From Desulfatitalea alkaliphila (GTDB lineage Bacteria; Desulfobacterota; Desulfobacteria; Desulfobacterales; Desulfosarcinaceae): DNA of 48,598 bases. The notes under the pieces were generated by a model. It was not told the origin of the DNA, ran no database searches, and saw only the letters and a program-made list of their open reading frames with translations. The position numbers and the translations under genes are program-made. The DNA is taken from contig NZ_JALJRB010000033.1 of assembly GCF_022968795.1 (NCBI RefSeq), positions 1 to 48,598 on the forward strand, written 5' to 3'. Positions 1 through 7,418 of this stretch are shown piece by piece. Numbering within the stretch: position 1 is the stretch's first letter; the number at the start of each line of letters is the position of its first letter.

Positions 1-63
1 GACCCACTCGCCGGTGGTCGATCAAAGCTCCGTAAAGTTGATCGCAACAACAAAGGCACCCGT

Positions 64-717
64 CTATACGCCCGCCAACCGCCGCAACACCCCCAGGGTG
101 CCGGTCATGGGCAACGGTTCGAAACGCCCCGAGGCCAGAGCGGCCTGGTATATCCGGTGTGGCGCCTGTCCACCTTGGGCGGGATCGCTGAAAATATCGT
201 GGATCAGTAGATAACCCCCGGGCAGCAGGTGGCGGGCCCAGGCATCGTAATCGGCCCGGGCGGTGGCCAAAGCGTGCCCGCCGTCGATGAACACCAGGCT
301 CAAGGGCGTCGCCCAGGCACGCGCGACCACGGTGGACGGCGCCACGATGGGCACCACCGTCTCTTCCAGATCGGCCATGCGCAGGGTGCGGCGAAAGTGG
401 CGCAGGGTGTCCACGGTCGATGTGCGGGGATCGTACAGCTCGGGGTCGAAATAGAGCTCGCCGGGCTGCTGCTCCTCCGATCCCCGGTGATGATCGATGG
501 AAAAGAGAATGCCGCCCCGCCGCCGGCAGCCGAGGCCCAGGTACAGGGCCGATTTGCCGCAATAACTGCCGATCTCCAGGCAAGGCCCCAGCGCGGCGGC
601 CGACAGGGCGATGTCGTACAACCGGCGGCCCTCCGCGGGATCCAGAAAGCCCTTGATCCCATCGGCCGGCGTGAAATCCACCACCCGGCCCCTATCATCA
701 ATTGGTTGGGTCGTCAT
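64..717 (-). CDS. Class I SAM-dependent methyltransferase (Methyltransf_24-like)
   Basis: The predicted product is about 217 residues. It shows a SAM-binding motif I (LEIGSYCGKSALYLG, near residues 50-64) and a later FIDGGHA segment typical of Methyltransf_24-type class I methyltransferases; the substrate cannot be told. I start it at the ATG of MTTQPIDD because this places it just inside the 3' end of ftsK (about 20-bp overlap), as expected for the last gene of an operon; an in-frame ATG 12 codons further upstream exists but lies deeper in ftsK. The stop is TAG at 66-64. It is probably cotranscribed with ftsK and RNase J, although that says little about function. Family call firm, role unknown. 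Confidence 0.75.
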   Translation of the reverse strand: MTTQPIDDRGRVVDFTPADGIKGFLDPAEGRRLYDIALSAAALGPCLEIGSYCGKSALYLGLGCRRRGGILFSIDHHRGSEEQQPGELYFDPELYDPRTSTVDTLRHFRRTLRMADLEETVVPIVAPSTVVARAWATPLSLVFIDGGHALATARADYDAWARHLLPGGYLLIHDIFSDPAQGGQAPHRIYQAALASGRFEPLPMTGTLGVLRRLAGV

Positions 718-2896
718 AGTTGCGCACCAGCACTTCCCGCGGTTTGACACCATCCGACGGGCCGACCACGCCCTCCTGCTCCATGGTCTCCACGATCCGC
801 GCCGCCCGGTTGTAACCGATGCGCAGGTGGCGCTGGATCATGGAGATGGAGGCCTGGCCGCTGCGGGCCACCAGGGCCACGGCATCGTCGTAGCGCTCGT
901 CATACTCCTTGTCGCCGTTCTCGCTCTTCTCCTCCACCGGCGCCGCCACCACGTTCTGGTCGTAATCGGGCGTCTGTTGCTGCTTGAGGAAGTCGATGAT
1001 GCGGGCCAGCTCCGTCTCCGATATGTAGGCCCCGTGAATGCGCTGCAGACGCCCCGTGCCGGGCGGCAGAAAGAGCATATCCCCCATGCCCAGGAGGTTT
1101 TCGGCGCCGTTGGTGTCGATGATGGTCCGCGAATCGGTTTTGGACGACACCTGAAACGTCAGGCGGGTCGGAAAATTGGCCTTGATGATGCCGGTGAGCA
1201 CATCCACCGAGGGGCGCTGGGTGGCCAGAATCAAGTGGATGCCGGCGGCCCGCGCCATCTGGGCCAGGCGGGTCAAAGCCACCTCCACATCCCGGGAGGC
1301 CACCATCATCAGATCGGCCAGCTCGTCGATGATAATCACGATGTAGGGCAGCGGCCGCGGCGCTTCAGCCTCCTCGCCACTTCCTTCGCCGCCGGCCTCC
1401 GCCGCGGGCGGCGGCTTGGCTTTGCGCGGCGCCCGCTCCAGCTTCTGGTTGTATTGGGCGATGTTGCGCGCTTTGTGCTCGGAGAGCAATTCGTAACGCC
1501 GCTCCATCTCCTTGACCGCCCAGAACAAGGCGTTGGTGGCCTTCTTGGCATCGGTGACCACCGGCGCAATCAGATGGGGAATGCCATCGTAGGCCGACAG
1601 TTCGATGCGCTTGGGATCCACCATGATCATTTTCACCTCGTCGGGGCTCGCCTTGTACAAAATGCTGCAAATCATGGTGTTTAACGCCACGCTCTTGCCC
1701 GCGCCGGTGGCACCGGCGATCAGCAGGTGGGGCATCTTGTCCATGGCGGCCACCACAGGGTGGCCCACGATGTCCTTGCCCAGGCAGAGGGTCAGCTTGG
1801 ACTTGGATTGTTCGAACACCTCGGCGCCCACGATCTCTTTAAAACGCACCGTCTCCCGATCGGCGTTGGGCACCTCGATGCCGATGGCGGCCTTGCCCGG
1901 AATGGGGGCCACGATGCGGATGCTGATGGCCCGCAGGGCCAGCGCCAGATCGTCCGTCAGGTTGACGATCTTGTTGATTTTGACCCCCGGCGCCGGCGCA
2001 TACTCGAAGGTGGTGATCACCGGTCCGGGCAGCACCGCCACCACCTGTCCCTGCACACCGAAATCCTCCAGCTTCTTTTCCAGCAGCTTGGATTGCATCC
2101 GCAGGTTCTCCTCGTTGACCGACACCGGGCGACCGTCGGGATCCTCCAGAAAATCCAGGGCGGGCAGTTGGAACGGTGTCCCTTCCTGCATGAAATCGAA
2201 CAGTTTCTGCTTCGGTGGCGACGGCCGCCGTTTGGGCTGTTCGGTCATGGCGGGGGCCTTGATTTCGATCTGCCGCGCCGCCCCATCGGCCGGCGCCTTG
2301 CCCCTCGCACTGCGCCGGCGGGCCTTGTCACGCCGTTCGCGCCGCTTTTGCGCAAAGGTGCTAAAACGCTCGACCCCGAAGGCCAACACGCGGTGGCAGC
2401 GCCGGTAGAAGGCCACCAGGGAAAACCCAGTGGCCAGAATGAACCCGATCAACCAGGCCAACCCGGCGATGATCAAGCCCCCGGTAACATTGGTGTACTT
2501 GACCAACAACGCTTGCAGCGGCATACCGATGATGCCGCCGGCGGAAAATTTGTGACCGAAAAGCGCATAATGACTCTGTTTGAAGGCCAGCAGGCAGCCA
2601 GTGGTCAACAGCAGCAGCAGGCCGCCACCGGCTATGTGGTAGATGGTCATGCGCGAAGAGTGGCTGAAGAAGTGGATGCTGGCCAGCAGCAACAGCACCG
2701 GCACCCAGAAAGCCCCTAAACCGAACAGCCCCACCAGCAAACCGGCCGTCTGGGCCCCCACGGCGCCGAACAGGTTGTTGACGGTCGTCGCGCCCGCGCT
2801 ATGGATGGATTGATCCTGTTCATGATAGGAGAGCAGGCTGATCAAACTGAAGATCACCAGGAAAAAAAGCAGGATGCCGATGATTTCTTTGCGCAT
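698..2896 (-). CDS. ftsK: DNA translocase FtsK
   Basis: Septal DNA pump that moves chromosome ends across the division site and activates XerCD recombination at dif. The 732-residue product has about four hydrophobic segments in residues 1-165, a short basic linker (about 180-230), the RecA-like motor with Walker A GATGAGKS at residues 395-402 and a DELADLMM Walker B, and a C-terminal winged-helix gamma domain (about 660-732) that reads the polar KOPS signals. The linker is far shorter than in E. coli FtsK, as is common outside Gammaproteobacteria. The start is the ATG of MRKEIIG; a longer reading frame upstream adds a non-membrane segment without support. A TTGACA-like hexamer lies on the minus strand at 2946-2941, but no convincing -10 follows. 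The 3' end overlaps the methyltransferase start. Confidence 0.95.
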   Translation of the reverse strand: MRKEIIGILLFFLVIFSLISLLSYHEQDQSIHSAGATTVNNLFGAVGAQTAGLLVGLFGLGAFWVPVLLLLASIHFFSHSSRMTIYHIAGGGLLLLLTTGCLLAFKQSHYALFGHKFSAGGIIGMPLQALLVKYTNVTGGLIIAGLAWLIGFILATGFSLVAFYRRCHRVLAFGVERFSTFAQKRRERRDKARRRSARGKAPADGAARQIEIKAPAMTEQPKRRPSPPKQKLFDFMQEGTPFQLPALDFLEDPDGRPVSVNEENLRMQSKLLEKKLEDFGVQGQVVAVLPGPVITTFEYAPAPGVKINKIVNLTDDLALALRAISIRIVAPIPGKAAIGIEVPNADRETVRFKEIVGAEVFEQSKSKLTLCLGKDIVGHPVVAAMDKMPHLLIAGATGAGKSVALNTMICSILYKASPDEVKMIMVDPKRIELSAYDGIPHLIAPVVTDAKKATNALFWAVKEMERRYELLSEHKARNIAQYNQKLERAPRKAKPPPAAEAGGEGSGEEAEAPRPLPYIVIIIDELADLMMVASRDVEVALTRLAQMARAAGIHLILATQRPSVDVLTGIIKANFPTRLTFQVSSKTDSRTIIDTNGAENLLGMGDMLFLPPGTGRLQRIHGAYISETELARIIDFLKQQQTPDYDQNVVAAPVEEKSENGDKEYDERYDDAVALVARSGQASISMIQRHLRIGYNRAARIVETMEQEGVVGPSDGVKPREVLVRNYDDPTN

Positions 2897-3044
2897 GGAA
2901 TAATCGTCAGTGCAGTACAACCAATAAGGTGATGCAGTTATGTCAAGCCTTGTTGCAACAAATGCAGCAGCACCCGACACCTCTCGTTAAACCCTGTCTT
3001 CACCCCGACGCTGCGCCACAGGCCGCCGGCACGCCGAAGCCGGA

Positions 3045-4697
3045 TCAGACCTCGATGATGAACGGCATGATCAAGGGCCTGCGGCCGATGGTGAAGAAAA
3101 AATATTGGCGCAACGCGGATTGGACACGGCTGCGAATGATCTCCAGGCGGTTGGGCACCTCCGGCGGCACATCCTCAACAATCTCCAGAACCACGCACTG
3201 GGCATCGTCGAGCAGATGTCCGGTCTCCGTTTCGAAGACAAACCCCTTGGAAACCAGATCGGGGCCGTAGATCACCACCCCGGTCTCCTCGTCGAAGGCC
3301 ATGTTGATCACCACCATGCCCTCCTCGGAAAGCAAGCGCCGCTCCTTGAGCACGCTGCGGCCCACATCCCCCACGCCTTTGCCGTCGATCAGCAAGCGGC
3401 CCGTCATGATACTGCCGGTGACGGCGGCCGCCTCGCAGGGGCCGAAGGTGACCATGTCGCCGTTTTGCACCAAAAGAATGTTCTCCTTGGCGATCCCCTC
3501 CTGCTCGGCCAGCCGGGCATGCTGCACCAGATGCCGATACTCGCCGTGAATGGGGATGAAATAGCGCGGCCGGGTGAGCCGAATCATCATCTTGAGCTCT
3601 TCCTGAAACGCATGGCCCGACACGTGGATGCGGGCGATCTTTTCATAAACCACCGTGGCGCCGCAACGGTACAGATCGTTGATGATGTTGGTGATGGCCC
3701 GCTCGTTGCCCGGAATGAACTTGGACGAAAGAATCACCGTGTCCTCGGGCATGATCTTGATCTGGCGGTGGGTCCCGGCGGCCATGCGCGCCAGTGCCGA
3801 CATGGGCTCTCCCTGGCTGCCGGTGGTGATGATGATCACCTCGTCCTCGGGAAATTGCCGGACCTGGTCCACCTCGATCTGCATCCCCTCGGGAATGCGC
3901 AGATAGCCCAACGATTGGGCGATCTGCACCGACACCTCGATGCTGCGGCCGTTGAACAACACCTTGCGCCCGGTGGCGACGGCGATCTCGACGATCTGCT
4001 GGATACGCCCCACGTTGGAGGCGAACAGGGCGATGATGATGCGCCCCGTGCAACGCTGGCATATGCCGGCCAACACCTCGGCGACTTCGCAATCCGAAAC
4101 GGTGTGTCCGGCGTTTTCCACATTGGTGGAGTCCGACAGCAGGGCCAACACCCCTTGCTCGCCGCAGCGGGCGAAGCGACTCACATCGGTGGCCATGCCG
4201 TCGACACAGGTGTGGCTGAATTTGAAATCACCGGTATGCACGATGGTGCCGTACGGGGTGCCGATGGCGATCCCCACGCCGTCGACGACGCTGTGGTTGA
4301 CGCGGATGAACTCCAGGGCAAAGGGGCCGATCTTGAGGGTTTCGCCGGGGAGCACGGTGTGCAGCGCCGTATGCCCCATCAGGTCGTGCTCTTCCAGCTT
4401 GTGCCGCACCAGCCCCAGGGTGAAGGGGGCCCCGAATACAGGGGCATGCACCTCCCGCAGCAGATAGGGCAAAGCGCCGATGTGGTCTTCATGAGCATGG
4501 GTCAACACGATGCCGGCCAACTTTTTAACATTCTGCTTCAAATAGCTCATGTCGGGGATGACGTAATCCACCCCCAACATGTAATCCTCGGGGAACATGA
4601 GCCCGACATCGATCACAAACAGGGTCTCATGGCACTCCAGGACCATCATGTTCAACCCGATTTCGCCCAGCCCCCCCAGAGGAATCAGTTTAACCAC
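3045..4697 (-). CDS. rnj: Ribonuclease J (metallo-beta-lactamase/beta-CASP)
   Basis: Zinc-dependent endo- and 5'-3' exoribonuclease for mRNA turnover and RNA maturation. The metal-binding signature THAHEDHIG is at residues 66-74, followed by the beta-CASP region and the C-terminal HxSGH segment (HVSGHAFQEEL). The 550-residue length matches the family. I start it at GTG 4697 (VVKLIPLGGLGEIG), since family members begin a few residues before PLGGLGEIG; this start overlaps the plsC stop by 8 bp, suggesting translational coupling. Longer in-frame starts would run into plsC. RNase J is widespread in Firmicutes, Actinobacteria and Desulfobacterota-like lineages and absent from E. coli. Confidence 0.93.
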   Translation of the reverse strand: MVKLIPLGGLGEIGLNMMVLECHETLFVIDVGLMFPEDYMLGVDYVIPDMSYLKQNVKKLAGIVLTHAHEDHIGALPYLLREVHAPVFGAPFTLGLVRHKLEEHDLMGHTALHTVLPGETLKIGPFALEFIRVNHSVVDGVGIAIGTPYGTIVHTGDFKFSHTCVDGMATDVSRFARCGEQGVLALLSDSTNVENAGHTVSDCEVAEVLAGICQRCTGRIIIALFASNVGRIQQIVEIAVATGRKVLFNGRSIEVSVQIAQSLGYLRIPEGMQIEVDQVRQFPEDEVIIITTGSQGEPMSALARMAAGTHRQIKIMPEDTVILSSKFIPGNERAITNIINDLYRCGATVVYEKIARIHVSGHAFQEELKMMIRLTRPRYFIPIHGEYRHLVQHARLAEQEGIAKENILLVQNGDMVTFGPCEAAAVTGSIMTGRLLIDGKGVGDVGRSVLKERRLLSEEGMVVINMAFDEETGVVIYGPDLVSKGFVFETETGHLLDDAQCVVLEIVEDVPPEVPNRLEIIRSRVQSALRQYFFFTIGRRPLIMPFIIEV

Positions 4698-5451
4698 GTG
4701 TTTGCCCCGCCCGCAGCCGGTCCAGTATCTCCTGAATGGCATCTCGCACCGCATCCATCAAACCATCTTTGGTGGCCCGGGTATAATCGGCTGCATCGAT
4801 GGCCGGGCCGAAGGCGATATGGACCGAACGTCGTCGGATCAATAAACTCCCCCGGGGCATGATGTCGAAGGTACCGTAAACGGCCATGGGCACAACGGGC
4901 ACACCGGCATCCACCGCCAGAATGAATCCCCCCTTCTTGAAATCACGCAGACTGCCGTCCTTGGTGCGGGTGCCCTCGGGGAATATCAGCACCGATGCGC
5001 CGTTGCGGATCGTTTCGGCCGCCCGCGTCAAACTCGCCATGGCAGATCGGCGATCAGAGCGATCAATGCTGATGTATCCCGCACCCCGCATGCCCCTTCC
5101 GAAAATCGGAATTTTGAACAGCTCCGCCTTGGCCAACCAACGGAATTGGACCGGCAGCGCGCAAAAGAAGACCGGAATATCGAAATTGCTCTGGTGATTG
5201 GACATGAAGATCACCGAGCGGCCCCGCACCAGATGTTCCGTGCCGTGCACGTGAACCTTCACCAAACTGACCAGCAGGATGGCGCGGCCCCAAATTTTGG
5301 CGACCCAATGCACCGCATTACCGGTTTTGGAAAAATAGGAGGTCACAATGGCGACGATGCCCAGCACCACGGTGATGCAGACAACCCAGGTGCAGATGAC
5401 AACCGTGTGCACAAAAGGCAACACGCGGCCCAATTTGGCTAAAACAGTCAT
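4690..5451 (-). CDS. plsC: 1-acyl-sn-glycerol-3-phosphate acyltransferase
   Basis: Membrane enzyme that acylates lysophosphatidic acid to phosphatidic acid in phospholipid synthesis. The 253-residue product has an N-terminal hydrophobic helix (about 12-38), the catalytic NHQSNFD motif (H86 and D91, the Hx4D pair) and the FPEGTR substrate-binding motif near 156-161. The start is the ATG of MTVLAKLG: it shares its A with the TGA stop of the upstream small gene (TGATG overlap), a clear sign of translational coupling. A longer frame upstream is not used for that reason. RNase J starts inside its last codons. Confidence 0.92.
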   Translation of the reverse strand: MTVLAKLGRVLPFVHTVVICTWVVCITVVLGIVAIVTSYFSKTGNAVHWVAKIWGRAILLVSLVKVHVHGTEHLVRGRSVIFMSNHQSNFDIPVFFCALPVQFRWLAKAELFKIPIFGRGMRGAGYISIDRSDRRSAMASLTRAAETIRNGASVLIFPEGTRTKDGSLRDFKKGGFILAVDAGVPVVPMAVYGTFDIMPRGSLLIRRRSVHIAFGPAIDAADYTRATKDGLMDAVRDAIQEILDRLRAGQTRG

Positions 5452-5783
5452 CAAACGCGGATGTCCAACTCTTCGAGAACGCCGTCGATGGCGCGAATCA
5501 ACCAATTGCGCTGGCGTTCGGTGGCATATTGAATACAATGGCAGCGAATGCGTTGCTGCGACCGCACCAGCAACTCGCAGGCCAACCGGTCCGGCAACAG
5601 CTCCAAAGCGAAATAATAGGGCTGGCACTGGTCATGGTCGTGCTGCACCGCATCGTAGAGCTCCGGATCGATGGGCAACCAAAAGAGTCCCTCGACCCCC
5701 GGGGCGGCGTAGCGCTCCATCAGATAAGCCTCGACCTTGGCGTGATCCTCCGGTCGCAGTTCGTCCACAAGGTACTGTTTCAT
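5451..5783 (-). CDS. Conserved-looking hypothetical protein (110 residues)
   Basis: I do not recognise a named family. The product is acidic and mostly alpha-helical by eye, begins MKQYLVDELRPEDHAKVEAY, has no signal peptide or membrane segment, and has three cysteines (DQCQPYY, LACELL and RCHCIQY contribute them with others nearby). It is a real gene because its stop overlaps the plsC start as TGATG and an AGGG lies a few bases before its ATG. It is first in the plsC-rnj-ftsK group. The C-terminal half (RQRNWLIRAIDGVLEELDIRV) could be a protein-interaction helix; that is a guess. Confidence 0.7.
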   Translation of the reverse strand: MKQYLVDELRPEDHAKVEAYLMERYAAPGVEGLFWLPIDPELYDAVQHDHDQCQPYYFALELLPDRLACELLVRSQQRIRCHCIQYATERQRNWLIRAIDGVLEELDIRV

Positions 5784-6009
5784 AAGGCCCTGACTAGCAC
5801 AACCGTCTGAAATTTGCAAGTTTTATATCCGTTTGCACACCCTCGGCGACCGTCGCAAGACCGGGAGAAAAACCGATGCCGACCCGGCCAAAACCAAGCA
5901 ATGAACATAGCGCGTCACCAGTGGCCGTTCAGATGCCACAGCGGCGGCGAATCTCATTTTTTCCGGGAAGGCGACGACTTGCGAACGGCGAGGGAATCTT
6001 TAACAAGCG

Positions 6010-6047
6010 GCATTGTCCCGGTCCCTCTGTCGGCACCGGGACAATGC
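6010..6047 (-). terminator. Strong hairpin behind the ferredoxin gene
   Basis: A perfect 13-bp inverted repeat, arms 6010-6022 (GCATTGTCCCGGT) and 6035-6047, with a 12-base loop, sits 14 bases past the ferredoxin stop. Only a loose T-rich stretch (CTTGTTAAAGA) follows on the minus strand, so it may act as an intrinsic terminator or as a 3' stabilising hairpin. The remaining 5784-6009 spacer holds nothing else that I can support. Confidence 0.6.
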
Positions 6048-6061
6048 GCACAATGAATCGA

Positions 6062-6250
6062 TTAGGTCTCTTCGATGGTAATGGCGTTTTCTTCACACAC
6101 CTCGACGCAGCTTTCGCAGCCAAGGCACTCTTCCGCGTTAACGGGAACCGATTTGCCATCTTGCATTTCGAAGACTTCCACGGGGCAAACATCCACACAC
6201 TCTTCGCAGCCCACACACTTTTCTTCGTCCACGATGGGATTAAAAGCCAT
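6062..6250 (-). CDS. 2[4Fe-4S] ferredoxin
   Basis: Small (62 residues), acidic electron carrier of the clostridial/bacterial type. Two CxxCxxCxxxC cluster motifs are visible: C12, C15, C18, C22 (the last followed by Pro) and C42, C45, C48, C52. The second has Glu instead of Pro after the fourth cysteine. The start is decided by a near-perfect ribosome site, AAAGGAGG, about 9 bases before the ATG. It is monocistronic: its own promoter lies upstream and a strong hairpin downstream. Highly expressed ferredoxins of this sort serve pyruvate:ferredoxin oxidoreductase and similar enzymes in anaerobes; the partner here is not known. Confidence 0.95.
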   Translation of the reverse strand: MAFNPIVDEEKCVGCEECVDVCPVEVFEMQDGKSVPVNAEECLGCESCVEVCEENAITIEET

Positions 6251-6325
6251 TCTGACACGCCTCCTTTCGTATGGTATTGGTACCAGTTGAATCCTTCAAC
6301 TATTTAAGCGACACCAAGGCGATGG

Positions 6326-6352
6326 CTTATACCAATTCCCCAGGCCCGTCAA
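6326..6352 (-). promoter_or_regulatory. Putative sigma-70 promoter of the ferredoxin gene
   Basis: On the minus strand TTGACG (6352-6347) and TATAAG (6331-6326) are separated by 15 bases, with TGG directly before the -10, giving an extended -10 (TGnTATAAG) that can offset the short spacer. It lies about 75 bases upstream of the ferredoxin ATG. Confidence 0.45.
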
Positions 6353-6415
6353 GCCTTCTTGCCGCTTTTTTGGGAAGAGGATTGGCAACAATCCATTTCC
6401 TTCATATTCAGGACG

Positions 6416-7414
6416 TTATGTTTCAACCAAACCGATCAGGACGTTGGGAGGTTGGACAGTGTCCGGGCTGACATCTTGCGCCGCCGCCGGTTGCTTGCAC
6501 AGCCGGGTGAGCAAGGTTGCCGGCGTGCACGCTTGCAAACGCCGCAGGGTCAGCCGGCCCGAACCGGCCCCGACCGCCGCCCCAGCGGCCTTTTCGTCCT
6601 CATCCGGCGCGAAATCGCCGCCGGCGGCCAACCGGTGCAGATGTTGCTGCAGGGCGGTTGCCCCGGCATCCGTCGCCGAACCGTCCGCGCCGCCACCAAG
6701 GGGCTCGTTGCCCACCGGCTGCGCCTCGGGCAGCATCTCCAGCAGATGTTGCCAGACCGCCATGCTGTCGGTCACATAAAGATGCCCCAGCGCATTGCTG
6801 CCCAAAGCCAATCGGGCCCACGCCTGCACACGCCGTTCGGTCATGTGGGCACCGAGGTCCGCCATGGCCGATTGGCCTGCTGCGCCTTGCGATAGGGCAT
6901 CGGCGGATGACGAATCGTCCGGCGCTTCGCCCAGAAGCCGCTCCAGACGGTCCTCCATGGCGCGTACCGCACCCATGTCGTTCTGCAGGGCATCCTGCTG
7001 CTCATCGAAGCGATGGGCCAGGCAGAGGAAAAGGGCGGCCTGCAAGAGGGGATCGGCCGCCTCGTCGGCTTTGGCCGCCGCCGCCCGCTGCAGACGGGTG
7101 CGGATCCGATTGGGACTCTCTTCCAAGGCATCGGCCGCCCGGGCGGCTTGGAAATGGTAAATACCCGCCAACGGTTCGCCGTCGTTCCGGTGCAACGCGG
7201 CCCAATCGGCAAACCCCTTGAGGGACTGCGTTAGTTGCCGTTCATCGATCCGGGGGCAGGGTTGCAAATGCAATCGCTCCTGCGCCGCGGCCTGGTGCAT
7301 GGCCGACGGCACCAGTGACGCCAAGGGCTGCAACACGGTGAGGCGGCCCAATCCATCGGCCAGCCGTTGGATCCGTTCCCCATGCAGATGGGTGAACGGC
7401 ATGAAATGGATCAT
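6416..7414 (-). CDS. Hypothetical protein downstream of the CysK/CysRS-like fusion
   Basis: The product is 332 residues and I recognise no family. It is Ala/Leu/Gln-rich and largely helical; it starts MIHFMPFTHLHGERIQ, has a central stretch on cell-surface-neutral helices (LLQAALFLCLAHRFDEQQDAL) and an Ala/Gly-rich low-complexity segment before a Leu/Thr-rich tail. There is no signal peptide, membrane helix or obvious catalytic motif. The start is ATG 7414 with AAAGGAA about 9 bases upstream; the stop of the upstream fusion gene lies in that same gap, so the two are probably coupled. A short hairpin (GGATTG/CAATCC, 6379-6394) follows its stop and may be a weak terminator. The tight link to the fusion gene suggests a shared role, which is inference only. 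Confidence 0.65.
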   Translation of the reverse strand: MIHFMPFTHLHGERIQRLADGLGRLTVLQPLASLVPSAMHQAAAQERLHLQPCPRIDERQLTQSLKGFADWAALHRNDGEPLAGIYHFQAARAADALEESPNRIRTRLQRAAAAKADEAADPLLQAALFLCLAHRFDEQQDALQNDMGAVRAMEDRLERLLGEAPDDSSSADALSQGAAGQSAMADLGAHMTERRVQAWARLALGSNALGHLYVTDSMAVWQHLLEMLPEAQPVGNEPLGGGADGSATDAGATALQQHLHRLAAGGDFAPDEDEKAAGAAVGAGSGRLTLRRLQACTPATLLTRLCKQPAAAQDVSPDTVQPPNVLIGLVET

Positions 7415-7418
7415 TGCT

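Noticed and set aside
1-63. Possible 5' part of another minus-strand gene at the left edge
   Set aside because: The frame is open but too short to identify, with no convincing start and site.
3105-4862. A 585-residue plus-strand frame opposite RNase J
   Set aside because: Antisense shadow; RNase J and plsC are clear on the other strand.
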